Part shown: positions 1-7,650 of the stretch, one piece after another | How positions within the stretch are numbered: position 1 is the stretch's first letter | Layout of the letters: the number at the start of each line of letters is the position of its first letter | Source of the DNA: Bacteroidota bacterium | Lineage (GTDB): Bacteria > Bacteroidota > Bacteroidia > Flavobacteriales > Flavobacteriaceae | Length of the DNA stretch: 19,113 nt | Assembly (NCBI GenBank): GCA_024278565.1 | Contig: JAJRSY010000080.1 | Span: 1-19,113 of the forward strand | Reading direction: 5' to 3' | Translations under genes and position numbers: made by a program | Notes under the pieces: model-generated | The model's input: the letters and a program-made list of their open reading frames with translations, nothing else | Databases searched by the model: none | What the model was told of the DNA's origin: nothing

Positions 1-126
1 AAGTCGGTTTTGAACCATATTCAAGAGAAAAAGTTGAGGGTTGTACCAACCAGTCCACAAATCGCAGGGTTTTTAAGAAAAAACAGACAGTATAAAGAGA
101 TGTTGCCCGTTGGTATTAGAATCTAA
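1..126 (+). CDS. C-terminal end of a probable GNAT-family N-acetyltransferase (partial)
   Basis: Frame 1 is open from the window edge to a TAA at 124-126 and gives 41 residues. The readable part has a helix-like start, then VVPTSPQIAGFLRKNRQY and a short tail. This pattern (hydrophobic strand, a proline, then a helix ending in a basic 'R-K-N-x-x-Y' stretch) resembles the C-terminus of small YjdJ-type GNAT acetyltransferases, where it packs near the acetyl-CoA site. The acetyl-CoA loop itself lies outside the window, so the family is an inference from the tail only. The gene converges on the minus-strand esterase and ends just before a strong hairpin terminator. Confidence 0.5.
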   Translation, partial: KSVLNHIQEKKLRVVPTSPQIAGFLRKNRQYKEMLPVGIRI

Positions 127-143
127 TAAACAATATTATTTTT

Positions 144-174
144 AAAAAAACCACTCAACTGAGTGGTTTTTTTT
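144..174. terminator. Bidirectional rho-independent terminator
   Basis: An A-run is followed by CCACTCA (151-157), a two-base centre and TGAGTGG (160-166), then eight T. The hairpin is perfectly paired and has A and T runs on its two sides, so it can stop transcripts from both the plus-strand gene ending at 126 and the minus-strand esterase ending at 241. Confidence 0.9.
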
Positions 175-240
175 ATGTCGTATTAGACATTTTCATATCC
201 AATCGAAAATAGCGGTTTGATGTAAAAGTTATTTTTTTAA

Positions 241-2223
241 TCAATACTTTACGATATTATCCACAGTAATACCTAGCCAATCATCGGTTCTAAATGGATC
301 TGCTGGTAAGCCTTCACTATTATAAAGATTTACATCATGGGGGTTGTTCGCCCAAGCATAACGCACGGCAACTGGCTCGGTTACCTTATCACAGATTAAT
401 TCAATGGTATCATTACCTATAATACGTGCTTTTGCCCAATAAAACTTTTTATCGGCACCCGCAACTGCAAACCCTTTTACATACCCATAGACATCGTTTA
501 CCACTAAACCTTTTCCTGTTTCATTAAACCTTACCCGAACCACGTTCTTATTTATTTTAATTGCTTCAAATTGTGGACTCGTAGACACTTCCTTACCATA
601 CACTTGTTTTAAGGCGGCCATTGCCAAACGCCTACCTACATCTTGTTTGTTCTTTGGATGGATGTCTTCTGCATCACCTATATCGATAATCACCGCCATA
701 CCCGTATTCAGGCTGTTCTTCAAAGTCATTGATTGTGCCTCACGCAACTCTGCCCAATCACTTTCAATTGGTTGGCTTTCCGCTTTTTTAAAATTTGCCA
801 ATTGCACGAACAGGAAAGGAAAATCTCCCTGACCGAAATGTGTTCTCCAATCTTGGATCATATTGGGGAACAACTTTCGATATTCATACGCCCTACCCGC
901 ATTATGCTCACCTTGGTACCAAATGGCACCCTTTATGGAAAGAGGAAGTATCGGACTCACCATTCCATTAAAAAGCAAAGATGGCAAAGCATTCGGGTTC
1001 ATACCGCCACATGTCTCAATAACTCCTTTACCGATCTTGTAACTCCAATCGCCGGATAATGAAATTTTTCGCTTACTGGTCTTTATAAAAAACTCCGCTT
1101 CGGTAGCCTTAAATCCTCCTCCTTTATAAATATCCTCAACCCTGATCACCAAAATATTCTTGCCCACTTTGGCGACCCCTGTTTTAACCGGGTAAACCCT
1201 AAGCTCATCATGTTTTTCGATCATGCCCCCTACCCTTGTACCGTTTACGTAGGTATCGTCAGAATCATCGATACGTCCTAGATTTAGCACCAAAGGCTTA
1301 TTGGTCTCTTCCTTATCCAATTCAAATTCGGTTTGAAACCACAAAACCCCGTTTAGACCTATAAGGCCAGCACGCTCCCAATGTTGTGGCAGTTCCATTG
1401 TTTTCCAAGTTGAAAAATCATGTGTGGGGTTTGCCCAAACCGCTTCGTCACCTTTCATTCCCAAATCTGTTTTCGGTAATGGTCCGGTGATGGCCAATAG
1501 CTTTTTTCTTCTTTCGGCTTTCAACTTCACGAGATCAAAGTCCTTAAGGCTTTTTATTCCCTCTTCAAAACTTTCTTGCCCTTCGAGCCCTGCGGTACTC
1601 GTCCATGTTTCCACTCCTGTGCCTCCCCAGCTTGTATGAACGAGTCCCAAGGGTACGTCAACATCTTTTTGTAACCTCCGTGCGAAATAATAGGCGACCG
1701 CCGAAAAGTCAGCGATATGCTGTGAATTACAAGTCGACCATTCACCTTCCCCAACATCTGATAACGGAGTAGCGCTAATCGTTCTCGGAACCGTAAAAAG
1801 GCGAATATTTTTATAATCTGCCACTGCAATTTCTGCCTCCGCATCATTGGAGTTCCGTACCGACATCTCCATATTCGATTGACCCGAGCAGACCCACACA
1901 TCACCTATCAATATATTCTGCAATACTATGGTGTTCTTTCCCTTGATCGTCATTTGAAAAGGACCACCGGCTTTCATATCTTTCAATACTACCTGCCATT
2001 TTCCTTTTTTGTTCGCCTTGCTTTTGCCCACCTGCCCGTTAAAAGAGACCGTAACCACCTCGTTTCTGTCGGACCACCCCCAAATAGTGACGGGAGCATT
2101 GCGCTGCACGACCATATTACTGGCCAAAACCTTGGGCAGTTTCACATGGGCACTAACCGATGCAGCCATTAAAAGAAGGGCAAACAATAAAATTTGTGGT
2201 AAAACCGATTTTTTCAACTTCAT
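241..2223 (-). CDS. Secreted sialate O-acetylesterase-like SGNH esterase
   Basis: The 660-residue protein starts with a Sec signal peptide (KLKK, then a hydrophobic stretch to about residue 25, VSA-H). The GQSNMEM block holds the likely nucleophile Ser116. SWGGT (198-202) and WYQGEHN (435-441) are further conserved blocks of the sialate O-acetylesterase family, and DIH (520-522) supplies the Asp/His pair. Residues about 265-385 form a beta-sandwich insert resembling a glycosidase sugar-binding domain, common in this family. Such enzymes remove O-acetyl groups from sialic acids or, in environmental Bacteroidetes, from other acetylated glycans; the true substrate cannot be read here. No SusC/SusD or glycosidase gene lies within reach, so a polysaccharide-utilisation locus is not supported. 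It lies 81 bases downstream of mtaB on the same strand. The length is normal for the family and all catalytic blocks are present. Confidence 0.88.
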   Translation of the reverse strand: MKLKKSVLPQILLFALLLMAASVSAHVKLPKVLASNMVVQRNAPVTIWGWSDRNEVVTVSFNGQVGKSKANKKGKWQVVLKDMKAGGPFQMTIKGKNTIVLQNILIGDVWVCSGQSNMEMSVRNSNDAEAEIAVADYKNIRLFTVPRTISATPLSDVGEGEWSTCNSQHIADFSAVAYYFARRLQKDVDVPLGLVHTSWGGTGVETWTSTAGLEGQESFEEGIKSLKDFDLVKLKAERRKKLLAITGPLPKTDLGMKGDEAVWANPTHDFSTWKTMELPQHWERAGLIGLNGVLWFQTEFELDKEETNKPLVLNLGRIDDSDDTYVNGTRVGGMIEKHDELRVYPVKTGVAKVGKNILVIRVEDIYKGGGFKATEAEFFIKTSKRKISLSGDWSYKIGKGVIETCGGMNPNALPSLLFNGMVSPILPLSIKGAIWYQGEHNAGRAYEYRKLFPNMIQDWRTHFGQGDFPFLFVQLANFKKAESQPIESDWAELREAQSMTLKNSLNTGMAVIIDIGDAEDIHPKNKQDVGRRLAMAALKQVYGKEVSTSPQFEAIKINKNVVRVRFNETGKGLVVNDVYGYVKGFAVAGADKKFYWAKARIIGNDTIELICDKVTEPVAVRYAWANNPHDVNLYNSEGLPADPFRTDDWLGITVDNIVKY

Positions 2224-2304
2224 AAGTTCCGTATTTTGAATATGCTAAATATAGTAATTTATCGCATAGAACGGATGCAGCAGCGAGTTGTTGCTATAAA
2301 TCAT

Positions 2305-3633
2305 TTATACCGGTACTTCGGTAGAAATAAATGAAAAACGAACCAAGCCATCAGCGTCGACCTCTGTAAGCTCAACTTTGTGCAAAGTATTGACCAACCC
2401 AGGATCCCAAGGTGCTTTTACCTTGATGTAGTTCTCGGTAAACCCCTGAATATAGCCTTCTTTATTTTCACCTTCGAACAATACCGTTCGTTCAGTGCCC
2501 AACTGACTTTCGTAAAAAGCCCTTCTTTTCTTTACTGAAAGTCCACGTAACATCTTACTGCGTTTGCTACGTACGTTTTTCGGAACTACAGCTTCTATTT
2601 TGGTCGCTGCTGTATTGTCACGTTCTGAATAGGTAAACACGTGCAAATACGAAATATTCAGTTCGTTCAATAAGTGATAGGTTTCTAAAAAACGGGCATC
2701 GGTCTCCCCTGGAAAACCTACAATAACATCAACACCAATACAGGCATGCGGCATTGTTTCTTTTATTCTTTTAATTCTATCAACATACAAACTACCAAGG
2801 TATCTTCGGCGCATCAATTTTAAGATCGTATCACTACCACTCTGCAACGGAATGTGAAAATGGGGTACAAAAGAGTTGCTCTGAGACACAAAATCAATCG
2901 TCTCGTTTTTTAATAAATTGGGTTCTATGGAAGAAATTCGCAAGCGGTGAATACCCTCAACGCCATCCAAAGCCTTTACGAGATCAAGAAATGTATGCCC
3001 GTGCTTTTTGTTGCCGAATTCCCCTTTGCCATAATCGCCAATGTTCACACCGGTCAAAACGATTTCCTTGATGCCCTTTGCCGATATTTCAGCTGCGTTC
3101 TTCAATACGTTGCCCAAAGTGTCACTTCTAGAGATGCCACGTGCAAGGGGTATGGTACAGTAGGTACATTTATAATCGCAACCGTCCTGCACTTTTAAAA
3201 ATGCTCGGGTTCTATCGCCAATGGCATAACTGCCCACATAAAAATCAGCTTCTTCTATTTCGCAGGAATGCACCTCGCTGAAGTCATTTTTGGTCAGGTC
3301 GTTTATATAGTCGGTAATCTTAAATTTTTCAGTTGCACCCAATACCAGATCCACCCCATCAACAACTGCTAAATCTTCTGGTTTTAACTGGGCATAACAC
3401 CCAATGGCCGCAACAAAAGCATCAGGATTCATTTTTTGCGCCTGCTTTACAATGGTCTTAAAACGTTTATCGGCATTCTCGGTCACCGAGCAGGTGTTGA
3501 TTACATACATATCGGCCACCTCATAAAAATCTACCCGGTCAAACCCTTCTTCAACAAAAACCCGTGCAATGGTAGAGGTTTCAGAGAAGTTGAGCTTGCA
3601 GCCCAATGTATAAAATGCCACCTTTTTTTGCAT
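2305..3633 (-). CDS. mtaB: tRNA t6A37 methylthiotransferase MtaB
   Basis: This 442-residue radical-SAM enzyme adds a methylthio group to N6-threonylcarbamoyladenosine at position 37 of tRNAs, giving ms2t6A. The N-terminal UPF0004 domain carries the three cysteines of the auxiliary [4Fe-4S] cluster (C12 in TLGCKLN, C48 in NTCSVTE, C79 in IGCYAQ). The radical-SAM motif CxxxCxxC is at C152, C156 and C159. A TRAM-like RNA-binding domain occupies roughly residues 380-437. TLGCKLN and NTCSVTE point to the MtaB branch rather than MiaB or RimO. The start at 3633 is supported by the conserved KKVAFYTLGCKLN beginning, and a good TAnnTTTG box lies upstream at 3704-3711. The gene is intact and of normal length. 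It may be cotranscribed with the esterase downstream, but there is no functional link. Confidence 0.95.
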   Translation of the reverse strand: MQKKVAFYTLGCKLNFSETSTIARVFVEEGFDRVDFYEVADMYVINTCSVTENADKRFKTIVKQAQKMNPDAFVAAIGCYAQLKPEDLAVVDGVDLVLGATEKFKITDYINDLTKNDFSEVHSCEIEEADFYVGSYAIGDRTRAFLKVQDGCDYKCTYCTIPLARGISRSDTLGNVLKNAAEISAKGIKEIVLTGVNIGDYGKGEFGNKKHGHTFLDLVKALDGVEGIHRLRISSIEPNLLKNETIDFVSQSNSFVPHFHIPLQSGSDTILKLMRRRYLGSLYVDRIKRIKETMPHACIGVDVIVGFPGETDARFLETYHLLNELNISYLHVFTYSERDNTAATKIEAVVPKNVRSKRSKMLRGLSVKKRRAFYESQLGTERTVLFEGENKEGYIQGFTENYIKVKAPWDPGLVNTLHKVELTEVDADGLVRFSFISTEVPV

Positions 3634-3637
3634 ACCT

Positions 3638-3652
3638 AGGCCTTTTAGGCCT
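3638..3652. other. AGGCCT-TTT-AGGCCT palindrome in the mtaB leader
   Basis: Two self-complementary AGGCCT hexamers are separated by TTT immediately upstream of the mtaB start. In the mRNA leader they would form a 6-bp hairpin directly before the start codon. Whether this affects translation is unknown. Confidence 0.4.
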
Positions 3653-3703
3653 TCTTTAAATTGTAATTCTCCTCCCCAAAAATAAATGTTCGTTTTGGGA
3701 CTA

Positions 3704-3711
3704 CAAATATA
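3704..3711 (-). promoter_or_regulatory. Putative mtaB promoter -7 box
   Basis: Read on the minus strand this is TATATTTG, a full match to the Bacteroidetes -7 consensus TAnnTTTG, about 70 bases before the mtaB start. No clear TTTG -33 box was found at the expected 19-21 base spacing, so the call rests on one element. Confidence 0.5.
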
Positions 3712-3804
3712 CGTACTCAGGGCTAAACATTAAAAAAGCCTCACTCTTAATAATCGTTCTACCTATTATTGATATGGCCTGACAAATTCAACTCTATTTT
3801 TCTT

Positions 3805-3819
3805 CATGTAATTAACATG
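3805..3819. other. 15-bp palindrome CATGT-AATTA-ACATG
   Basis: The arms CATGT and ACATG are perfectly complementary around an AT-only centre in the mtaB-dioxygenase intergenic region. The form would suit a dimeric regulator, but it is about 400 bases from the next plus-strand start, so a regulatory role is only a guess. Confidence 0.25.
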
Positions 3820-3881
3820 ATAGAATTAGAACATAACATTCATACTTACCAACAGTTCTAATAATAGCGATTACTATAACA

Positions 3882-4180
3882 ACTAAACCTGCTAAACGTG
3901 AAACCTTTCAAACCAATAAAGTGACTGTCAAATTGAGTTTAGAAGTTTAAAATAGGTTTAGGAGTTTATTCTACCGTAACTAAATCCTACAAACATGAAA
4001 CTATTCAAACCAAAAAGGCAAAGTGCCCAACTAATGTTCAGGAGTTAAAAAAAAAAGAGTGGAAGGTTAGCGCGCTCCTCTATAAAACTAAACCTTCTAA
4101 ACTATTAAACTTCTAAACAAGACCATGCCGTAGGCATGAAACAGAAAGAAAATTAAGTTTAGAACTTTTCAAACCTAGAA
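3882..4180. repeat. Cluster of TTTAGAAGTTT-type degenerate intergenic repeats
   Basis: The gene-free stretch 3634-4226 contains no credible ORF. It holds several copies of a roughly 33-bp unit rich in TAAAC/TCAAAC words. Units at 3882-3914 and 3979-4011 match at 25 of 33 positions. A unit at 4087-4118 matches the first at 15 of its first 16 bases. Opposite-strand copies lie at about 3935-3967 and 4154-4180. A perfect hairpin, CATGCC-GTA-GGCATG, sits at 4124-4138. The same word GGTTTAGGAGTTT recurs at 12202-12214, so the family is dispersed. Repeats of this kind are common between genes in Flavobacteriia; their function is unknown. Confidence 0.7.
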
Positions 4181-4202
4181 GCCATAATTCAACAGAGATA
4201 TT

Positions 4203-4212
4203 TTAATTTCGC
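4203..4212 (+). promoter_or_regulatory. Putative -7 box (TTAATTTCGC) of the dioxygenase gene
   Basis: TTAATTTCGC is a near match to TAnnTTTG and ends 14 bases before the ATG at 4227. The identical ten-mer occurs in front of the GlmU-like gene, which strengthens the case for a shared promoter type and implies a very short leader. Confidence 0.4.
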
Positions 4213-4226
4213 ATAAAATCACAAAC

Positions 4227-5135
4227 ATGAATAGGGAAGAACTCTTAAAAGCGATCGATAAAAAATACGAGGCAATGGGGCAAAACCCTGATGTGCATTT
4301 GTCGGGACTACTACATACCGAACCCATGAAATATTGGAATTTCATTCAGGTTGATGCACTTTTAGGCCTTCAAACACAACGAACACAACTACCAGACGAA
4401 ATGGTGTTTATCATGTACCACCAGATCAACGAACTGTTGTTCAAGATGATCTTATGGGAGATTTCGCAAATTTCAAACAACGAAAATATAGAACCAGATA
4501 AATTTGTAATGCACCTTATGCGTGTTTCACGCTATTTCGACATGCTTTCAAGCTCGTTCAACATTATGGGCGATGGTATGGAACTGGAACAGTACAACAA
4601 GTTCAGGGATACCTTAACGCCCGCAAGCGGATTTCAAAGTGCGCAGTACAGAATGATAGAAATCGCTTCTACCGACTTGATCAACCTAATCGATCGCAGG
4701 TTTAGAGATAAAATCAATAGGAAAACGCCCTATGATAATGCTTTTGAGCACATGTACTGGCAGGCGGCCGGTAAAGACTACAAAACAGGTAGCAAGAGTG
4801 AGGTATTAGCTAGTTTTGAAAAAAAGTACAAAAAGAAACTGCTAGACTTTATGAAAGAGAACCATACAACGAATCTTTGGGCAAAGTTCAAACAATTGCC
4901 TGAAACGTATCAAAAAGACCAAAAACTAATTGATGCCATGCGCCATTACGATCATACAGTGAATATTGTGTGGGTAATCAACCATCTTGAAGCAGCCAAA
5001 AAATATTTAGGCGATAAAGCGGCAACAGGCGGTAGTGACTGGCAAAAATACATGCACCCCAAATATCAAAAAAGAATATTCTTTCCTGAATTATGGAGTA
5101 AAGAGGAATTGGAGAACTGGGGGCATGATGTTTAA
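4227..5135 (+). CDS. Tryptophan 2,3-dioxygenase family protein
   Basis: The 302-residue protein matches the haem-dependent tryptophan 2,3-dioxygenase fold, which opens the indole ring of L-tryptophan with O2 to give N-formylkynurenine in the cytoplasm. YHQINELLFK (64-73) corresponds to the family HQxxELxxK block, with His65 as the substrate-side histidine. GFQSAQYR places Arg142 where the substrate carboxylate is bound. WVINH (249-253) aligns with the WRxxH block, making His253 the probable proximal haem ligand. It is followed at the usual distance by LG and by TGGS (267-270), and the C-terminus has FFPELW. The Arg of WRxxH is replaced, so this is a divergent branch. No kynurenine-pathway partner gene is nearby. 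It stands alone on the plus strand and converges on the GlmU-like gene. The start is supported by the conserved PMKYWNFIQVDALLGLQ region beginning about 30 residues in. Confidence 0.88.
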   Translation: MNREELLKAIDKKYEAMGQNPDVHLSGLLHTEPMKYWNFIQVDALLGLQTQRTQLPDEMVFIMYHQINELLFKMILWEISQISNNENIEPDKFVMHLMRVSRYFDMLSSSFNIMGDGMELEQYNKFRDTLTPASGFQSAQYRMIEIASTDLINLIDRRFRDKINRKTPYDNAFEHMYWQAAGKDYKTGSKSEVLASFEKKYKKKLLDFMKENHTTNLWAKFKQLPETYQKDQKLIDAMRHYDHTVNIVWVINHLEAAKKYLGDKAATGGSDWQKYMHPKYQKRIFFPELWSKEELENWGHDV

Positions 5136-5223
5136 TGAGACTGTCGTAGTCAGTAAAATAATTGAACAACAAAACCTTACTACTTACTTTTTTATTGTTC
5201 ACTCCCTTGCAATCATCAAATTA

Positions 5224-5287
5224 TCAAATCAACACATTTTCAAATTAACCCATCTTCAAATCAACTCATCTTCAAATCAACACCTCA
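5224..5287. repeat. 16-bp tandem repeat, four copies, between convergent genes
   Basis: Four consecutive 16-base units begin TCAAATCAAC or TCAAATTAAC (5224, 5240, 5256, 5272). They differ mainly in the last six bases. The last unit runs into the stop codon of the GlmU-like gene (5285-5287). The array fills most of the 149-base gap between two convergent genes. No hairpin terminator was seen here. Confidence 0.8.
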
Positions 5288-6460
5288 ATAATTCCGCCAC
5301 TTCTTGGTCAATTCAAAAACATGCTCTAAAATATTGGCCTCGATCTCGTTGAATTCCACTCCTTTTCTGTCCATCATCACCTTGGCAGTTTCAAAAGCTC
5401 TCTTTGGCATATAGGTAGTAAAGCCCGAGGCCCCGCCCCAACTAAAACTAGGTACGAAATTACGGGGGAAACCGGGTACGTAGATATTACAATTAACGCC
5501 AATTACCGTACCTGTATTGAACATGGTATTGATCGCCGTTTTACTATGATCGCCCATCATGAGGCCGCAGAACTGGAGTCCCGTTTGGTCAAAACCTTCT
5601 GATTCGTAGTTCCAAATACGAACTTTTGCGTAGTTGTTCTTCAAGTTCGAGTTGTTTGAATCGGCACCAATATTACACCACTCACCAAGCACGGCATTAC
5701 CCAAATACCCTTCATGGCCCTTGCTAGAATAGCCGAAAATAACCGAATTGCTGATTTCACCACAAACCTTGCTGTGTGGTCCGACGGTAGTCGCCCCGTA
5801 AATCTTGGCACCCATTTTCACAACTGCGTTATCACAGAGTGCCAAAGCACCACGTATAAGGCTCCCTTCCCATATTTCTGCATTTTTACCAATATATATC
5901 GGACCGTCAGTGGCATTTAAAATGCTATGTTCAACACTGGCTCCTTCCTCTAAAAAAATGTTTTCGGCCTGTATCAACTTGTTCGTGCCAGAAATTGGCG
6001 CACTTTTTCTACCAGCGGTAATCAAATCAAAATCGGCTTGCAGGGCCTCTCCGTTTTTTAAGAAAATATCCCAGGTGTTTTCTATCCGAAGAACATTTCC
6101 TTTAAACTCGATCTTGGTGAAGTCTGAAAAATCTATATCATCTTGCGCCGCTGTGGTATAAAATGCAATAACCTCATCTTCATAAAAAACGCACTCGTTC
6201 TCTTTTAAGGCTTCCACTAGGTGTACCAACTCTTGATTGGGCAGAAAAGAGGCATTTATCAAAACGTTCTCTTGCAGTTCTACCATCGGGTATTTCTCAG
6301 AAAGATACTCCTCGGTAATGGTGGTCGTGGTATTGCCCAAATATTTTTCCCATTTCTCACGAATGGTCAGTATGCCAACACGTATATTGGCCACTGGTCT
6401 GGTAAACGTAAATGGTAACAACGCATTTCGTACGGTACCATCAAAAAGAATGTAATTCAT
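5285..6460 (-). CDS. GlmU-like putative sugar nucleotidyltransferase/acyltransferase (Bacteroidetes type)
   Basis: The 391-residue protein begins MNYILFDGTVR and continues LLPFTFTRPVANIRVGILTI, the signature of the alternative GlmU-like family of Bacteroidetes. The N-terminal part resembles a nucleotidyltransferase domain. From about residue 175 to 345 hexapeptide-type repeats form a left-handed beta-helix of the acyltransferase kind (for example PIYIGKNAEIWEG and GEWCNIGADSNNSN). The family is predicted to supply UDP-N-acetylglucosamine for peptidoglycan and lipopolysaccharide, but this is by homology and activity for this protein is not proven. The frame is open ten codons further upstream; I chose the Met at 6460 because the family motif starts right there. 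It lies downstream of ribosomal L31 on the same strand, but a terminator separates them. Confidence 0.85.
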   Translation of the reverse strand: MNYILFDGTVRNALLPFTFTRPVANIRVGILTIREKWEKYLGNTTTTITEEYLSEKYPMVELQENVLINASFLPNQELVHLVEALKENECVFYEDEVIAFYTTAAQDDIDFSDFTKIEFKGNVLRIENTWDIFLKNGEALQADFDLITAGRKSAPISGTNKLIQAENIFLEEGASVEHSILNATDGPIYIGKNAEIWEGSLIRGALALCDNAVVKMGAKIYGATTVGPHSKVCGEISNSVIFGYSSKGHEGYLGNAVLGEWCNIGADSNNSNLKNNYAKVRIWNYESEGFDQTGLQFCGLMMGDHSKTAINTMFNTGTVIGVNCNIYVPGFPRNFVPSFSWGGASGFTTYMPKRAFETAKVMMDRKGVEFNEIEANILEHVFELTKKWRNY

Positions 6461-6477
6461 CAAGTCGAGTTTTAAAA

Positions 6478-6487
6478 GCGAAATTAA
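6478..6487 (-). promoter_or_regulatory. Putative -7 box (TTAATTTCGC) of the GlmU-like gene
   Basis: On the minus strand this reads TTAATTTCGC, ending 17 bases before the chosen start at 6460. It is identical to the element before the dioxygenase gene. It lies inside the longer ORF reading, which is another reason to prefer the downstream start. Confidence 0.4.
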
Positions 6488-6549
6488 CAAAACTTAAGTC
6501 ATTTTCACTAACGTTGAAAATACGGTTCGCATTGCACACCAAAAAAGAA

Positions 6550-6580
6550 AACAAAAAAACCTCCGAGAAATATCGGAGGC
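6550..6580 (-). terminator. Rho-independent terminator after ribosomal L31
   Basis: On the minus strand CCTCCGA (read from 6579 to 6573) pairs with TCGGAGG (6566 to 6560) around a six-base loop, and a run of seven T follows at 6559-6553. It lies 30 bases after the L31 stop codon. Confidence 0.9.
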
Positions 6581-6609
6581 TTATTTTATAAAAATAAAAT
6601 ATTTTATTA

Positions 6610-6933
6610 CTATTCTTCTTCAGAACTGGCTTTTTCCTCAGCTTTCAGAGCTTCTGGTTCTGCAACCTTTACTACCGGGGCGGCCTTCTTGAACTTACTG
6701 TATTTGCTCTTGAATTTATCGATTCGGCCTGCGGTATCCAAAAATTTAGCTTTACCTGTGTAAAACGGATGTGAAGTTCTAGAAATTTCTAGTTTCACCA
6801 AGGGATATTCAACCCCATCTACCTCTAGTGTATCTTTCGTATCTGCTGTTGATTTGGTCAAGAAAACGTCTTCATTTGACATGTCTTTGAAAGCGACCAA
6901 TCTATAATTCTCTGGGTGTATATCTTTTTTCAT
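6610..6933 (-). CDS. rpmE2: 50S ribosomal protein L31 type B
   Basis: The 107-residue protein starts MKKDIHPENYRLVAFKDMS and has the L31 core HPFYTGKAKFLDTAGRIDKF. There is no cysteine at all, so it lacks the zinc-binding motif of type A L31 and is the zinc-independent type B form. The L31 core ends near residue 83; the remaining 24 residues are a charged, low-complexity tail rich in Ala, Lys and Glu, as is often seen in Bacteroidetes L31. The start is supported by the conserved N-terminus. A promoter-like pair lies upstream (TTG at 6989-6991 and TAAATTTG at 6962-6969 on the minus strand) and a strong terminator follows, so it is probably transcribed alone. Confidence 0.96.
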   Translation of the reverse strand: MKKDIHPENYRLVAFKDMSNEDVFLTKSTADTKDTLEVDGVEYPLVKLEISRTSHPFYTGKAKFLDTAGRIDKFKSKYSKFKKAAPVVKVAEPEALKAEEKASSEEE

Positions 6934-6961
6934 GGGTATTGACTTGCTGAATTTCAGGGTG

Positions 6962-6991
6962 CAAATTTAATTATTTTTATGTAATCTACAA
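6962..6991 (-). promoter_or_regulatory. Putative promoter of ribosomal L31
   Basis: On the minus strand TTG (6991-6989) is followed after 19 bases by TAAATTTG (6969-6962). This fits the Bacteroidetes pattern of a TTTG-like -33 box and TAnnTTTG -7 box, and the -7 box lies about 28 bases before the start codon. It is the best promoter in the window. Confidence 0.65.
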
Positions 6992-7094
6992 TCTAATTGC
7001 ATAAAAAAGAAGAATAAAAGATTGTACCTTTAAAATGTAACAAAAAGAATAAGGGCCCAACTTATAACATAACAACCTGAAAAAAAAAGAAAAA

Positions 7095-7616
7095 ATGGAA
7101 GAAACGCAAGCTAGAACTGGTAAATCCTCATGGACCTATGGGCTACTAGCCGGTACGATTGGTATCGTGTTCACATTGATGCTCATGCGTGTTGATATGC
7201 TCTACGACCAATCAATGGGTAAAACAATTATGGGCATAGCCATACTAATTATGGTAGTGGTACTGGCCATATTCAATTTCAAAAAAGAGAACAAAGGGCT
7301 TCTTACCCTACGTGAAGCGCTGAAGGTTGGGGTGGGCACTGCGCTGGTTGCAGCAATAATTTCTGTAGTTTTCACTTATATTCTCACAAATTTCATGGTT
7401 CCTGATTTCTGGGAGAAAACTGCTGAAATATCAAGAGTGACCTTAAAAGAACAAAACCCTAGGCTAACTGCCGAACAATTGGAAAATGCTATTGAAATGC
7501 AGGGTAAATTTGCATGGATCACCTATCCTGCCATATTGATTTTTAACATTTTTGTTGGCTTAATCACTTCTTTATTGGCTGGTCTCGTTCTAAAAAAGAC
7601 CGATACTCTCAACTAA
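7095..7616 (+). CDS. DUF4199 membrane protein
   Basis: The 173-residue protein has four predicted membrane segments (about residues 14-33, 42-61, 76-100 and 140-166). A soluble loop between the third and fourth contains PDFWEKTAEISRVTLKEQNPRL-type charged sequence. Length, topology and the loop match the DUF4199 family of Bacteroidetes, whose function is unknown. It lies 34 bases before a family 2 glycosyltransferase, a common arrangement in flavobacteria, so a role in the envelope together with that enzyme is plausible but not shown. It is divergent from ribosomal L31. Confidence 0.82.
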   Translation: MEETQARTGKSSWTYGLLAGTIGIVFTLMLMRVDMLYDQSMGKTIMGIAILIMVVVLAIFNFKKENKGLLTLREALKVGVGTALVAAIISVVFTYILTNFMVPDFWEKTAEISRVTLKEQNPRLTAEQLENAIEMQGKFAWITYPAILIFNIFVGLITSLLAGLVLKKTDTLN

Positions 7617-7620
7617 TTCG

Positions 7621-7628
7621 TACTTTTG
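7621..7628 (+). promoter_or_regulatory. Putative internal promoter box before the glycosyltransferase
   Basis: TACTTTTG matches TAnnTTTG exactly and lies 22 bases before the glycosyltransferase start, just after the DUF4199 stop codon. No -33 box was found, so it may be chance or an internal promoter. Confidence 0.35.
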
Positions 7629-7650
7629 AAAGGATTATTGGAAGTCAACA

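Noticed and set aside
241..3633. Polysaccharide-utilisation locus around the esterase
   Set aside because: There are no SusC/SusD, sulfatase or glycosidase genes nearby; the neighbour is a tRNA-modification gene.
3882..4180. CRISPR-like spaced repeats
   Set aside because: Units are degenerate, occur in both orientations, have unequal spacing (97 and 108 bases between starts) and there are no cas genes.
6461..6490. Ten-codon N-terminal extension of the GlmU-like protein
   Set aside because: The family motif begins at MNYILFDG, and a promoter-like box lies in the extension.
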